Position numbers and translations under genes: made by a program. A stretch of 64,000 nucleotides of DNA from Paenibacillus sp. OK003 (GTDB lineage Bacteria > Bacillota > Bacilli > Paenibacillales > Paenibacillaceae). The notes below the pieces were generated by a model. That model saw nothing but the letters and a program-made list of their open reading frames with translations. It made no database searches and was not told where the DNA came from. How positions within the stretch are numbered: position 1 is the first letter of the stretch; every line of letters begins with the position of its first letter. Where the stretch lies: positions 124,001 to 188,000 of the forward strand of contig NZ_FOBD01000013.1 of assembly GCF_900109515.1 (NCBI RefSeq), in the 5' to 3' direction. Shown one piece after another: positions 42,801-52,091 of this stretch.

Positions 42801-44012
42801 TTGAAAACGTGGAAAGTAAACCTCATTGTGCTTTGGTTTGGACAATTTCTGGTCAACTCGGGCATGACCATGATTACCCCGTTTTTGTCCCTTTATCTCG
42901 CCAAGGATCTTGGCGTGGTTGGTGAGCATGAGATTGGCATATGGGCGGGATTTATATTTGCTGCCAACTTCCTCACCTCATTTTTGTTCCAGCCCTTGTG
43001 GGGCAAATTGTCTGACAAGTACGGACGGAAAATTATGTTGCTGCGTTCCGGCTTCGGGATGGCGATTGTTATTGCCTTGATGGGTTTTGCACAGAACCCG
43101 TGGCAGCTCCTTTTATTACGACTGCTCAACGGTACGATCTCCGGCTTCAACCCGGCAGCAGTTGCATTGATCTCGGGTACAACGCCGAAGGATCGCATGG
43201 GTTTTGCCATGGGCATCAGCCAATCCGGCCAAGTGGCCGGTACGATTCTAGGTCCGCTGATCGGCGGTTTGCTTGCTGATGCAGTGGGCTTCCGCCCTAT
43301 CTTCTATATTACTGGCGGACTGATCTTTGCGGCTTCCATGCTCGCCATGTTCCTGGTCAGAGAGAAGTTTGACCGCAAGGAAGCGGCCAAACTGCCGGAA
43401 CAATCCGTATTGTCCGGTCTGAAGGAATTGAACAAGTCTCCCCAGTTACCTGCGCTATTCGCTGTAACATTCCTATTGCAATTTGCCATGATTAGCCCGA
43501 TGTCACTCTTGCCGCTGTATGTACAGAAGTTACAAGGTTCGGATGTCAACGTCGCCTTCTGGGCAGGGCTTGTCGGCGCAGTCACGGGACTATCCAACAT
43601 GGCCATGTCCCCGATTCTCGGGAAACTCAGTGACAGGGTAGGTTCACACAAGGTACTTACGTTCTCTCTTATAGGAACAGGGCTCATGCTTATACCTCAA
43701 GCTTTCGTGCAGACGGTATGGCAGCTCATCCTCGTCCGTTTCATGATGGGTGTGTTCATGGGTGGCCTGCTTCCAAGTGTCAACGCGCTCATTCGCTCCT
43801 ATACGCCAGATAGCATGATTAGCCGGGCGTTCAGCTTTAACACGAGCACACTCGCATTGGGTAACATGCTTGGAGCCGTAATCGGCGGCTTTATGGCCGG
43901 GTTCATTGGCATCGAAGGACTGTTCATCGTCTCTGGTGGGCTGCTGCTGCTCAACATGGTGTGGGTAAGACTCAAGCTGTACAAAAAGCCCCCTCTGATC
44001 AGAGAATCCTGA
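42801..44012 (+). CDS. MFS multidrug efflux transporter
   Basis: A 403-residue, 12-span major facilitator of the DHA1 drug:H+ antiporter type. Motif A appears as GKLSDKYGRKIMLLRSG, motif C-like sequence follows in ISQSGQVAGTILGPLIGG, and a second motif A as GKLSDRVGSHK. The start is a TTG at 42801 with AAAGGAAGTG upstream. It is divergent from hemE; haem or porphyrin export is possible but unsupported. Confidence 0.9.
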   Translation: MKTWKVNLIVLWFGQFLVNSGMTMITPFLSLYLAKDLGVVGEHEIGIWAGFIFAANFLTSFLFQPLWGKLSDKYGRKIMLLRSGFGMAIVIALMGFAQNPWQLLLLRLLNGTISGFNPAAVALISGTTPKDRMGFAMGISQSGQVAGTILGPLIGGLLADAVGFRPIFYITGGLIFAASMLAMFLVREKFDRKEAAKLPEQSVLSGLKELNKSPQLPALFAVTFLLQFAMISPMSLLPLYVQKLQGSDVNVAFWAGLVGAVTGLSNMAMSPILGKLSDRVGSHKVLTFSLIGTGLMLIPQAFVQTVWQLILVRFMMGVFMGGLLPSVNALIRSYTPDSMISRAFSFNTSTLALGNMLGAVIGGFMAGFIGIEGLFIVSGGLLLLNMVWVRLKLYKKPPLIRES

Positions 44013-44042
44013 CGCTTGGATTCACATCATATTTGTTCTTAT

Positions 44043-44090
44043 AAAAAGCCGCTTTCAGCGCCTACTATTAGGCATGAAAGCGGCTTTTGG
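44043..44090. terminator. Bidirectional terminator between MFS gene and P450 gene
   Basis: AAAAGCCGCTTTCA pairs with TGAAAGCGGCTTTT, with an inner GCCTA/TAGGC hairpin. Confidence 0.9.
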
Positions 44091-44131
44091 CATTCATTTG
44101 CTCAAACCTTATTTATTCAATTAGTCATTGG

Positions 44132-45328
44132 TCAGATGCTTGTGAATTGAATCGGGTATTCTTTAACGCCAAATACAAAAGCACTTTGAATCGGCTGCAG
44201 AACCGTTTCCGGCACAAGCTGAATGTCTTCCATTTGCCGAAGCATCGTCTGAAGTACAACCCTCGCCTCCAGTCGTGCAAGCGGCGCACCGAGACAGAAA
44301 TGAATACCAAATCCAAAACCCATATGTCTGTTCGGCTTGCGGTCAGGCACAAACTTCTCTGCTTGATCGAATTGAGCGCTATCCCGGTTGGCCGATCCTA
44401 CCCAGGATATCACCTGTTCCCCTGCCTGAATCGTTTGTCCGTTCAATTCTACGTTTTCTTTGGCAATACGCCCAATAGCCACAATTGGCGGATAATAACG
44501 CAACGTTTCTTCTACCGCAGTCGGGATAAGTTCAGGGTGCTCTCGCAGCTGCTGCTGAAGCTCAGGCTGCTCTGACAGAATACGAACAGCATTGGTAATC
44601 AGATTCGTTGTGGTTTCATTGCCCGCAGCAAGTAACAAGATGCAAAATCCGACCACTTCCTCTGCGGTCAGCTTCTCCCCTTCAATCTCCGCAGCAAGCA
44701 GCAAAGAGATCAGATCATCCTCTGGTCGCTGACGTCTTTCTTCCATTATGGCCGTGAAGTAGCTCGCCAGCTCCTGCTGGTTCCGTTTCTTTTCTTCCAT
44801 CAATTCCTGGAAAGCTTCATCACTGTCATCTCGCGCACCCTTCACGAGTGCATCAGACCAGTCTTTGAACTTCTGGCGATCTGTGGAAGGGACTCCAATC
44901 AATTCGGCAATCACGATAACCGGAAGTGGAGTAGCAAGATCATCGATAAGACGCATACGACCTTCTGGAACATGCGGCGTCAATAACTCATCAGCGATTT
45001 CCTGAATACGCGGAGCTAACGCTTCGATCGCTCTAGGTGTGAACGCCTGATTAACCAGATCCCGCAGTTGTTTGTGCTTCGGTGGATCGGTAGTAAGCAT
45101 GCTGGCGTTCGCGCGATCACGTTCAGAAGAGAACAGTTTAGGATTTTTCAACACATATTGCACATCTTCATAACGGAAAACATCCCAGCATTCTCGATGG
45201 TTGTCATAGCGGACTGGAGTATTGTCACGAAATTCAGCATACACCTGGAAGGGAAATAATTGCTGCTCCACCCCTTCCAGCTCTCGGATCGGAATGTAAT
45301 TGGCATACTTTCTGGGTGCTCGGTTCAT
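44132..45328 (-). CDS. Cytochrome P450
   Basis: A 398-residue soluble class I-type P450. The I-helix oxygen motif is AGNETTT, the ExxR is ETLR, and the haem loop FGFGIHFCLGAPLAR carries the Cys ligand. Sequence style is that of bacterial CYP107/CYP109 enzymes, which hydroxylate fatty acids, steroids or secondary metabolites. There is no adjacent ferredoxin or reductase gene and no biosynthetic cluster, so the substrate is unknown. ATG 45328 has GGAGGAG upstream. Confidence 0.92.
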   Translation of the reverse strand: MNRAPRKYANYIPIRELEGVEQQLFPFQVYAEFRDNTPVRYDNHRECWDVFRYEDVQYVLKNPKLFSSERDRANASMLTTDPPKHKQLRDLVNQAFTPRAIEALAPRIQEIADELLTPHVPEGRMRLIDDLATPLPVIVIAELIGVPSTDRQKFKDWSDALVKGARDDSDEAFQELMEEKKRNQQELASYFTAIMEERRQRPEDDLISLLLAAEIEGEKLTAEEVVGFCILLLAAGNETTTNLITNAVRILSEQPELQQQLREHPELIPTAVEETLRYYPPIVAIGRIAKENVELNGQTIQAGEQVISWVGSANRDSAQFDQAEKFVPDRKPNRHMGFGFGIHFCLGAPLARLEARVVLQTMLRQMEDIQLVPETVLQPIQSAFVFGVKEYPIQFTSI

Positions 45329-45581
45329 CGTTTCTCCTCCAATCATTAATATATATTTATTTACATATCGAAATCACCATATATTATAGACTCAACGCTG
45401 CTGGCATACAAATATTTGGCAATAATTGAGCCTCATTTCCTAGAACGTATTACAAAAATCGTCAAGACTTGCTAATTAATACCCCAGCTATTCGTCTTGG
45501 ATAAGAACACTTCTGCTATGGACGATCCTGCAACACTTTCCCCAATTTTTTTCTATACCCTATCAGGTCAAAAGTCTCATA

Positions 45582-45598
45582 TGTAATAAAATATGACA
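45582..45598. promoter_or_regulatory. GlnR/TnrA box, distal, upstream of ansB
   Basis: TGTAATAAAATATGACA fits TGTNA-N7-TNACA exactly with an A/T-only centre. It is 253 bp upstream of the asparaginase ATG and also upstream of the divergent P450 gene. Confidence 0.65.
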
Positions 45599-45735
45599 CA
45601 AAAATTTCTTTAGTATGATTTCACACTCCTTATTCTCTTTTTCACCTTCTCATATTTATCCATAAAACCTTATAAACACACTTTATACTCTAAATATCTA
45701 TCAATGTAACCGATTACTCTATCTATATTTACAAT

Positions 45736-45752
45736 TGTCATATTATTTAACA
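45736..45752. promoter_or_regulatory. GlnR/TnrA box, proximal, upstream of ansB
   Basis: TGTCATATTATTTAACA fits the consensus exactly with an A/T-only centre. If the -10 is TATATA near 45776, the box centre lies about -44 to -49, the usual place for activation. Confidence 0.72.
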
Positions 45753-45834
45753 TGAAATACAATCAATTTGAACTTATATACATACCACCCTCAACAAACA
45801 TCACACGAAACTAACCTGAAGGAGAGTGCTTTTC

Positions 45835-47046
45835 ATGAAAAAAACTTCAAATCTTCGTCCTTGGGCTGTATGGAGCACAGCTGCTTTGACAGCTCTAACC
45901 ATTTCCCTGTCCCCAATCGGAACCTATGCGGCTCAGGCGGCTACGGTAGAAGTGAGCGGTACAACCAGTGCAGTTCAGACCGCATCATCCACTCCAGCTC
46001 GCAATACGACCATCCCTGCTCTATCGGATTCGTTCAAACAATCCGCTCTGCCTAATGTTCTGGTCATTGGAACGGGTGGTACGATTGCGGGTCAATCCGA
46101 GGATGCAACCAGCTTCCAGAACTATAAAGCTGGCACACTCCCGATTGGAGAAATGGTCGACGCCTTACCGGACAAACAGAAGATTGCAGATGTTAGCACA
46201 CTCCAATTCGGAAATTCAGGTTCAGGTTCTTATACCATGGCTGATCTCTATGACTTATCTAAGACGGTAGACAAGGCTCTGGCCCAGTATGACAGTGTTG
46301 TGGTTACCACTGGTACAGATACCATGGAGGAAATCGCCTACTTCCTCGACATGACCGTACAAAGTGATAAACCCGTCGTCATCACAGGGTCCATGCGCCC
46401 TTGGACCGTTATCGGCTCAGATGCACAAGCGAATCTGTACAACGCCATCAAGCTCGCAGGCAGCGGGCGCACCACTTCATTTGGAACCGTGCTGATGTTG
46501 AACGATACCATTCAATTGGCACGGGGCGTGACCAAAACGAATGATTATCGAACAGACACGTTTGAAACCCCGATGCTTGGTGCAGTCGGTTATATTGATG
46601 AAGAAAACATTCGAATTTACCGTGCCCCTGCACGTGCCTTGAAGCCTGAAGGTACATTGAAACCGGCCTTTGACCTGAGCAAAATCACGAAGGCAGATCT
46701 CGCCAAGGTGGAAATTGCGATTTCCTATCAGGAAGCTGGCGGCGAAGCCATTGAAGGATTTGTGAAGGGCGGCGCCAAGGGAATCGTAACGTCCGGTACC
46801 GGAGCAGGCGGTATCTCCAAAGCAATGGGACAAGCACGTACCAAAGCGGTGGAGGATGGCGTAATCTTCGTAACGACCACTCGGACAGGTTCAGGCAGTG
46901 TATATGGCGGAGGGAAAGGCGTTATCGCCGGTGACAACCTCAGTCCTCAGCAAGCACGCATTTTGTTGATGCTCGGGCTGTCCTTCAGCGATGATTTTGA
47001 CACGATCAAAAAATGGTTCGAGACTTACGGAACGCCGGAAGTTTAA
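45835..47046 (+). CDS. ansB: Secreted type II L-asparaginase
   Basis: A 403-residue type II asparaginase: signal peptide (hydrophobic WAVWSTAALTALTISLSPIG, then TYAAQAA), a Thr/Ser linker, and the enzyme from about residue 75. Catalytic threonines are in GTGGTIAG and TTGTDTMEE, with the Asp-Lys pair further on. It converts external asparagine to aspartate and ammonium. AAGGAG precedes the ATG. The Bacillus counterpart ansZ is a known TnrA target, which agrees with the two GlnR/TnrA boxes upstream. The ammonium released would suit the Amt encoded at 4 kb. Confidence 0.94.
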   Translation: MKKTSNLRPWAVWSTAALTALTISLSPIGTYAAQAATVEVSGTTSAVQTASSTPARNTTIPALSDSFKQSALPNVLVIGTGGTIAGQSEDATSFQNYKAGTLPIGEMVDALPDKQKIADVSTLQFGNSGSGSYTMADLYDLSKTVDKALAQYDSVVVTTGTDTMEEIAYFLDMTVQSDKPVVITGSMRPWTVIGSDAQANLYNAIKLAGSGRTTSFGTVLMLNDTIQLARGVTKTNDYRTDTFETPMLGAVGYIDEENIRIYRAPARALKPEGTLKPAFDLSKITKADLAKVEIAISYQEAGGEAIEGFVKGGAKGIVTSGTGAGGISKAMGQARTKAVEDGVIFVTTTRTGSGSVYGGGKGVIAGDNLSPQQARILLMLGLSFSDDFDTIKKWFETYGTPEV

Positions 47047-47077
47047 TAAGGCTCTCATCACTTCACTCCAATAAGCA

Positions 47078-47127
47078 GAAAGAGACGATCATACTCTGAG
47101 ATTCAGGAGTGTTATCGTCTCTTTCTT
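47078..47127. terminator. Bidirectional terminator between ansB and O-methyltransferase gene
   Basis: AAAGAGACGAT-CATACTC pairs with GAGTGTT-ATCGTCTCTTT; T-run on the plus strand TTTCTTTT. Confidence 0.88.
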
Positions 47128-47176
47128 TTCGAATTGAATGCGCATTCCATCCGTTTTAACGGATCTGCATCTTTTC

Positions 47177-47809
47177 TTACTTCACCCAGGCCAGAGCCAG
47201 ACCATCATAATCCGGCAGCATCGTTGTTACGAGGCGCGGGTCACTCGCCATCTGCTCGTTGAAGCGTCGAACCGCGAGGACCGCCGGACCCTGCTTGTCC
47301 GGATTTAGCGTACGGCCGCGCAGGAAACAGTTATCTCCCACAATGACCGCCCCCGGCCGCGCGAGCTTAATGGCGTAATCGAGATAAACGGGATAATTCT
47401 CCTTGTCTGCATCAATGAAGAAGAAATCGAAGGTTCGTCCTTCCTGTGCCAGCTGCTCCAGACTGTCGGCTGCGGGGCCAATTTTATATTCGACCTGATC
47501 CCCAAAGCCTCCTTCCTCCAGATGACCACGAGCCATCGCTGCGTATTCCTCTTTCAGTTCCAGCGAAGTCAGGGTTCCCCCGTCACTTAAACCGCGAGCA
47601 AGACAGATACCGCTGTATCCGCCCAGTACACCGATTTCGAGTACAGCCTCCGCTTTCGATGTCTTCGCGAGAAAAGTGAGCAAACGGCCATAGGCCGCTG
47701 CAACCGAAACTTCCGGCATGCCGTTCGATCGGATGGCTTCTTTTACCTTTAACAAGAGATCATCCTCTTGAAATAATTGATTTACATATTCGTCAGGGGT
47801 CAGATTCAC
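47177..47809 (-). CDS. SAM-dependent O-methyltransferase (COMT-like)
   Basis: A 210-residue class I methyltransferase of the catechol O-methyltransferase-like group. SAM motif I is VLEIGVLGGYSG, the metal-binding Asp is in FFIDADKENY, and VIVGDNCFLRG gives the next metal ligands. Such enzymes methylate catechols or, in some cases, tRNA wobble hydroxyuridine (YrrM/TrmR), which is the closest Bacillus role. The GTG start has AAGGAGG 9 nt upstream. Confidence 0.87.
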   Translation of the reverse strand: MNLTPDEYVNQLFQEDDLLLKVKEAIRSNGMPEVSVAAAYGRLLTFLAKTSKAEAVLEIGVLGGYSGICLARGLSDGGTLTSLELKEEYAAMARGHLEEGGFGDQVEYKIGPAADSLEQLAQEGRTFDFFFIDADKENYPVYLDYAIKLARPGAVIVGDNCFLRGRTLNPDKQGPAVLAVRRFNEQMASDPRLVTTMLPDYDGLALAWVK

Positions 47810-48040
47810 CGCTAAAATCCTCCTTGGACACTTGGACTGCTTTCCATATGGATGCCAATGTTCTATAATAAATGTTTGTTGTCAAACACAGGCGGTTGAC
47901 TGCTGCATCGGCTCGAAAGATGAATGCATTAGCGCACCGCATTTCTCATTGTAAGTTTTTTCACGGAAAGCGGCAAGGCCGCACCGTCACTATACAGCAG
48001 AGAGAAGGATATTCCTTCTCCAGCTTGAAATGGAGTTGAA

Positions 48041-49201
48041 ATGAATCACATGGCTCAATTGCAATTGATTGCGACCTCGGCGATGGGACTCGAGGCTGTT
48101 GTCGCCCGGGAACTGAAGCAGCTGGGGTATGAGGATGTTACGATCGACAATGGCCGGGTTTTCTTCACTGGAGATTATATTGATATTTGCCGGTGTAATC
48201 TGTGGCTGAGAAGTTCCGACCGCGTATTGGTCAAAATGGGTGAATTCCCTGCGACAACGTTCGATGAATTATTTGAAGGTACCAAAGCATTACCTTGGGA
48301 GGAATGGATTCCAGCCGATGGCGAATTTCCGGTTGAAGGTCGTTCCCAAAAATCTCAGTTGAGCAGTGTACCTGCATCGCAGGGGATCGTGAAAAAAGCG
48401 ATCGTAGAGAAACTGAAGCTGACTTATGACACGGAGTGGTTCCCAGAGGATGGGTCTCGTTATGTGATTGAGGTCATTCTGCTGAATGATCGCGCCCTGC
48501 TTACTTTAGATACGACGGGACCAGGTCTGCATAAACGGGGTTATCGTAAACTCGTAACTGAAGCACCACTCAAAGAAACACTTGCTGCGGCGCTTATTCA
48601 GCTCAGCCGCTGGAATGTATCCCGCCCCTTCTATGATCCATGTTGTGGATCAGGTACAATGCTGATTGAAGCCGCTATGATCGGCTGGAACATTGCACCG
48701 GGACTTCGTCGGACCTTCAACTCCGAGGACTGGGCTGTCATTCCTGAAGAATTGTGGGAACAGGCGCGCGAAGAAGCATTTGACGCGGTTCGAGACGATA
48801 TTCCATTGCAAATTTCGGGCAGCGACATCGATCCGGAAGCCATTGAAGTTGCACAGGCAGCAATCAAGAGTGCCGGCTTCGCCAAAGATATTGAGGTCAG
48901 CGTCCTGCCCGCCCATCGTGCAAGACCACAGGGCGAATATGGTGTAATCATTACTAACCCTCCATATGGTGAACGTTTGAGTGAAGAAAAAGAAGTGCAG
49001 AAGCTGCTGCGTTCTTTAGGGCGCAGTTACCTCGATTTACCGACATGGTCCTTTTTTGCCATCACGTCGACCAAATCTTTCGAGGAAGACTTTGGCCACA
49101 AGGCAGACAAGCGTCGTAAGTTGTTTAATGGACGCATTGAAACCCAATATTATCAGTATTTGGGCCCACTGCCTCCACGTAATAAAACACCACAACAATA
49201 A
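48041..49201 (+). CDS. ypsC: THUMP-domain rRNA (guanine-N2) methyltransferase, YpsC/RlmL type
   Basis: A 386-residue protein: N-terminal ferredoxin-like plus THUMP region (residues 5-155), then a Rossmann methyltransferase with FYDPCCGSGTM and the catalytic TNPPYGER. This is the RlmL/YpsC layout, which makes N2-methylguanine in 23S rRNA. TGGAG precedes the ATG at 48041; a second ATG at 48050 is possible. In Bacillus, rnpB lies next to ypsC, but the 230 bp upstream here do not contain an RNase P RNA. A 19-bp perfect dyad (GAGAAGG/CCTTCTC) lies in the leader near 48002-48021. Confidence 0.9.
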   Translation: MNHMAQLQLIATSAMGLEAVVARELKQLGYEDVTIDNGRVFFTGDYIDICRCNLWLRSSDRVLVKMGEFPATTFDELFEGTKALPWEEWIPADGEFPVEGRSQKSQLSSVPASQGIVKKAIVEKLKLTYDTEWFPEDGSRYVIEVILLNDRALLTLDTTGPGLHKRGYRKLVTEAPLKETLAAALIQLSRWNVSRPFYDPCCGSGTMLIEAAMIGWNIAPGLRRTFNSEDWAVIPEELWEQAREEAFDAVRDDIPLQISGSDIDPEAIEVAQAAIKSAGFAKDIEVSVLPAHRARPQGEYGVIITNPPYGERLSEEKEVQKLLRSLGRSYLDLPTWSFFAITSTKSFEEDFGHKADKRRKLFNGRIETQYYQYLGPLPPRNKTPQQ

Positions 49202-49217
49202 GAATATTGGAATAATC

Positions 49218-49253
49218 AAGTGCTCCTGCCTTCCACGGCTGGGGCGCTTTTTT
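49218..49253 (+). terminator. Terminator of ypsC
   Basis: AAGTGCTCC pairs with GGGGCGCTT (G-U pairs allowed) followed by TTTTTT. Confidence 0.75.
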
Positions 49254-49417
49254 GGTATGTATTTCTGGAGAACTATGATTGATCTTAATGACATTGCTTC
49301 CGCATGAAGCATTTCTCCCTTGGGCATAGTTGAAAAGCCATGACACCACGCTATAATGGATAAAGTCCTATTTTTACATTCCGTTAACAAATCCATTCAT
49401 CAGGGGGGAAGACATAT

Positions 49418-51415
49418 ATGTTTTTCACTAAGCCAACGCGCACCCTTACGCCGCGCGGGCTTCCGAATCATCCACTTACGTTATATCTTATTTTTCTTGT
49501 ACTCATGCTGCTCAAATTGATGTGGCTCCACCACAATCTGCACGCCTACAACATTACGATGGGGCTTCTGGACAAAGTAATTGCCATCGGTTCGCTGCTG
49601 CTTCTGTCCTTCTGGACCTGGTGGCTGCCTCGCCGGGGCATGATTATATCACTCGTTATCCTCAGTCTGCTGCTCACTGCACTGATCTATGCGGATATGG
49701 TTTATTATCGCTACTTTCAGGATTTCCTAACAATTCCTGTGCTGATGCAAGCCAGACAGGTGGACGCTTTGGGTGACAGCATTGCTACGCTCGTCTACGC
49801 CAGTGATCTGTGGTTCTTCGTCGATTGGCTAGTAATTATCCCATCTGCAGCGATTCTGCTGTTCAGTAAACGTTACCGCCGTGGTCGCTCGAGCGCATAT
49901 TCAAACGGGCCGAACTCTTACTCGTCAAATTCAGGCAAATCAAGCATGCGTCGTCGACTCGCTGCAGGCAGCATTGCCCTGGTACTGGGTCTGGGGCTCG
50001 CGGTTGGTCCGATTTATTTTTATAGTAAAACCTGGGCAAAAGGGTTGTTCGATAACAACTGGTGGAATGTGTCCATGTACAACGTTACTGGTCTTCTTGC
50101 TTTTCATGGCTATGATCTGTACAACTATGCCAAAGACCAGCTCGGCTCTGGACCGGAGGTCGATCCTGCCGATCTCGAACAGGCGGAAGCTTATTTCGCC
50201 AGCAGACAACAGGCTGATTCAGTGAAGGATGCGATGTTTGGCAAGTACAAAGACAGCAATGTGATCATTGTCCAAGGGGAAGCCTTCATGAATTTCATGA
50301 TTGGACAGAGCATTGGCGGTCAGGAAATTACGCCTCATTTTAACGAGCTGATGAAGGAAAGCCAGTACTACAGTCACTTTTATCACCAGACAGGTCAGGG
50401 GCGAACATCGGATGCTGACTTTGGGGCCAATATTTCTTTGCATCCACTGTCGGTTGGATCCGCGTTCGTCCGTTACGCAGACCACAGTTACGATTCCCTG
50501 CCTTCTATCTTGAAGGATCATGGTTATAGTACGAATGTATTTCATGCCTATGAGAGCGGATTTTGGAATCGTTATACGATGTATCAGAATATGAAGTATG
50601 ACAAATTTTACAGTAAAAATGATTTTGAACAGGATGACCCGCTAGGCTGGTCGCTGTCGGATGAGTCCTTTTTTCGCCAATCGGTTGAGAAAATGAGCAG
50701 TGAGGTTACAGAGCCCTTCTACTCATTCCTTATTACACTCAGCAGTCATCATCCATTCGCGTTGCCCCAAGATAAACAGCAGCTGGATGTCGGGGAATTC
50801 AAAGGAACGATGTTTGGCAACTATCTGCAATCTGTTCATTACGTGGATTCTGCGCTCGGCAACATGGTGGAAGACCTGAAAAATCGGGGATTATGGGACA
50901 AAACGATCTTCATGTTCTATGGGGATCACGATAACTCCATCAAGGAACAGCCACAATACGAGAAATTTCTCGGACGCTCGCTGACTGATCTGGATATGCA
51001 GCAGATTATGAACGAAGTGCCTTTGCTGGTGCATCTGCCCGATGGAGCCGCAGCAGGAACGATTGACGAGCCTGCCGGACAACTGGATGTTACACCTTCA
51101 GTACTGCATCTGTTGGGGATATCAGATCAATCCTACTACCACATGGGCAACGATGTGTACGACGGTTCCTCCCGTATGGTGGTATTGCGCAACGGAGCAT
51201 TTACAGATGGCTCCCTGTTCTATATCCCATCGGATGATTACCTGTATGACAGCGGCTCCTGTTACGATCTGTCTACAGGCAACAAAACGGATATTAATGC
51301 TTGCCGATCTGGTCATGATGAAGCAACAAAACGACTGCATGTGTCAGATACGGTCAATACGTTTGACCTGATCTCACGTTTTCGGGAGGAGAAAGCGTCT
51401 GACTCCGCTTCCTAA
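49418..51415 (+). CDS. Lipoteichoic acid synthase family protein
   Basis: A 665-residue protein with five N-terminal membrane spans (to about residue 215) and an extracellular sulfatase-like domain. The catalytic Thr is Thr330 in GRTSDADF, and metal ligands are in QGEAFMNF and FYGDHDN. LtaS-type enzymes polymerise glycerol phosphate from phosphatidylglycerol onto a lipid anchor. Whether this paralogue is the main synthase or a primase cannot be told. GGGGGGAAG precedes the ATG. Confidence 0.9.
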   Translation: MFFTKPTRTLTPRGLPNHPLTLYLIFLVLMLLKLMWLHHNLHAYNITMGLLDKVIAIGSLLLLSFWTWWLPRRGMIISLVILSLLLTALIYADMVYYRYFQDFLTIPVLMQARQVDALGDSIATLVYASDLWFFVDWLVIIPSAAILLFSKRYRRGRSSAYSNGPNSYSSNSGKSSMRRRLAAGSIALVLGLGLAVGPIYFYSKTWAKGLFDNNWWNVSMYNVTGLLAFHGYDLYNYAKDQLGSGPEVDPADLEQAEAYFASRQQADSVKDAMFGKYKDSNVIIVQGEAFMNFMIGQSIGGQEITPHFNELMKESQYYSHFYHQTGQGRTSDADFGANISLHPLSVGSAFVRYADHSYDSLPSILKDHGYSTNVFHAYESGFWNRYTMYQNMKYDKFYSKNDFEQDDPLGWSLSDESFFRQSVEKMSSEVTEPFYSFLITLSSHHPFALPQDKQQLDVGEFKGTMFGNYLQSVHYVDSALGNMVEDLKNRGLWDKTIFMFYGDHDNSIKEQPQYEKFLGRSLTDLDMQQIMNEVPLLVHLPDGAAAGTIDEPAGQLDVTPSVLHLLGISDQSYYHMGNDVYDGSSRMVVLRNGAFTDGSLFYIPSDDYLYDSGSCYDLSTGNKTDINACRSGHDEATKRLHVSDTVNTFDLISRFREEKASDSAS

Positions 51416-51503
51416 CAGATACGGAACGGAACAGTGCGCTGAGGGAACTTTATAATTCATATTTTAAAGTTAACCCGACACTACAATGAAATGGAGCTAG
51501 TGC

Positions 51504-51935
51504 ATGACCATGACGTCACATCCAGATCAATTCAATATCGAACAAAAGCTATTCGAAGAAGCTGCAAACTTTGTCAAACATCGCTACCCTCAAGGATGGG
51601 GCGGGGCGGCTGCCGTTTATACCGAAGCTGGCTCGCTGTTAATCAGTGTAGCTCCAGAAGTGATTAATGACGCCACGCATCTGTGTATGGAAACAGGAGC
51701 CTACCTGGAAGCCCACAAATTAAACGAGAGGGTCACCCACTCCATCTGTGTGGCACGTGACAATGAGAACTCGCAATTCAAGGTCCTCACCCCTTGTGGT
51801 GTGTGCCAGGAACGACTGTTTTTCTGGGGAGAAGACGTGAAGGCTGCCGTATACGATCCGGATGGAGCTTTAATTTACAAGAGATTGGACGAAATTCAAC
51901 CTTACCATTGGACCAAGGCATACCGGGATAAGTAA
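51504..51935 (+). CDS. Cytidine deaminase-fold protein, blasticidin-S deaminase-like
   Basis: A 143-residue zinc deaminase. The zinc/active-site motif reads HLCMETGAYLEA (Cys-x-Glu in place of the usual His/Cys-Ala-Glu) and the second motif PCGVCQE supplies two Cys ligands. N-terminal GWGGAAAVYTEAG and the overall length resemble blasticidin-S deaminase and small Firmicute CDA-like proteins more than housekeeping Cdd. The substrate could be cytidine or a cytosine nucleoside antibiotic. TGGAG lies upstream of the ATG. Confidence 0.8.
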   Translation: MTMTSHPDQFNIEQKLFEEAANFVKHRYPQGWGGAAAVYTEAGSLLISVAPEVINDATHLCMETGAYLEAHKLNERVTHSICVARDNENSQFKVLTPCGVCQERLFFWGEDVKAAVYDPDGALIYKRLDEIQPYHWTKAYRDK

Positions 51936-51947
51936 GAAGATAAATTA

Positions 51948-51996
51948 TAAGTGTTGAGGCTGCAATCCGTTGCATGCTTCAGCACTTCTTTTTTCG
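51948..51996 (+). terminator. Terminator of the deaminase gene
   Basis: AAGTGTTGAGGC pairs with GCTTCAGCACTT (one mismatch) followed by CTTTTTT. Confidence 0.78.
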
Positions 51997-52091
51997 AGAC
52001 TGGCAATAACCACAACCTTGCGAAAGATAGAAAGTCGCTATATAATTGTAACTGTATTGGTTTCATTTATAGATGATGGAGGTTTTAATGA

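Larger units (their letters stand above)
45329..45834. other. AT-rich divergent regulatory region P450 / asparaginase
   Basis: About 500 bp without a credible gene. It contains two perfect GlnR/TnrA boxes (45582-45598, 45736-45752), both with an all-A/T 7-bp centre, and AT-rich sequence likely to bend. Confidence 0.6.

Noticed and set aside
44132..45328. P450 as part of a secondary-metabolite cluster
   Set aside because: No ferredoxin, polyketide, peptide or terpene synthase gene is adjacent; ytpB is about 26 kb away.
47826..48040. Possible RNase P RNA upstream of ypsC, as in Bacillus
   Set aside because: The space is too short for a type B RNase P RNA and the universal GAGGAAAGTCC-type core is absent.
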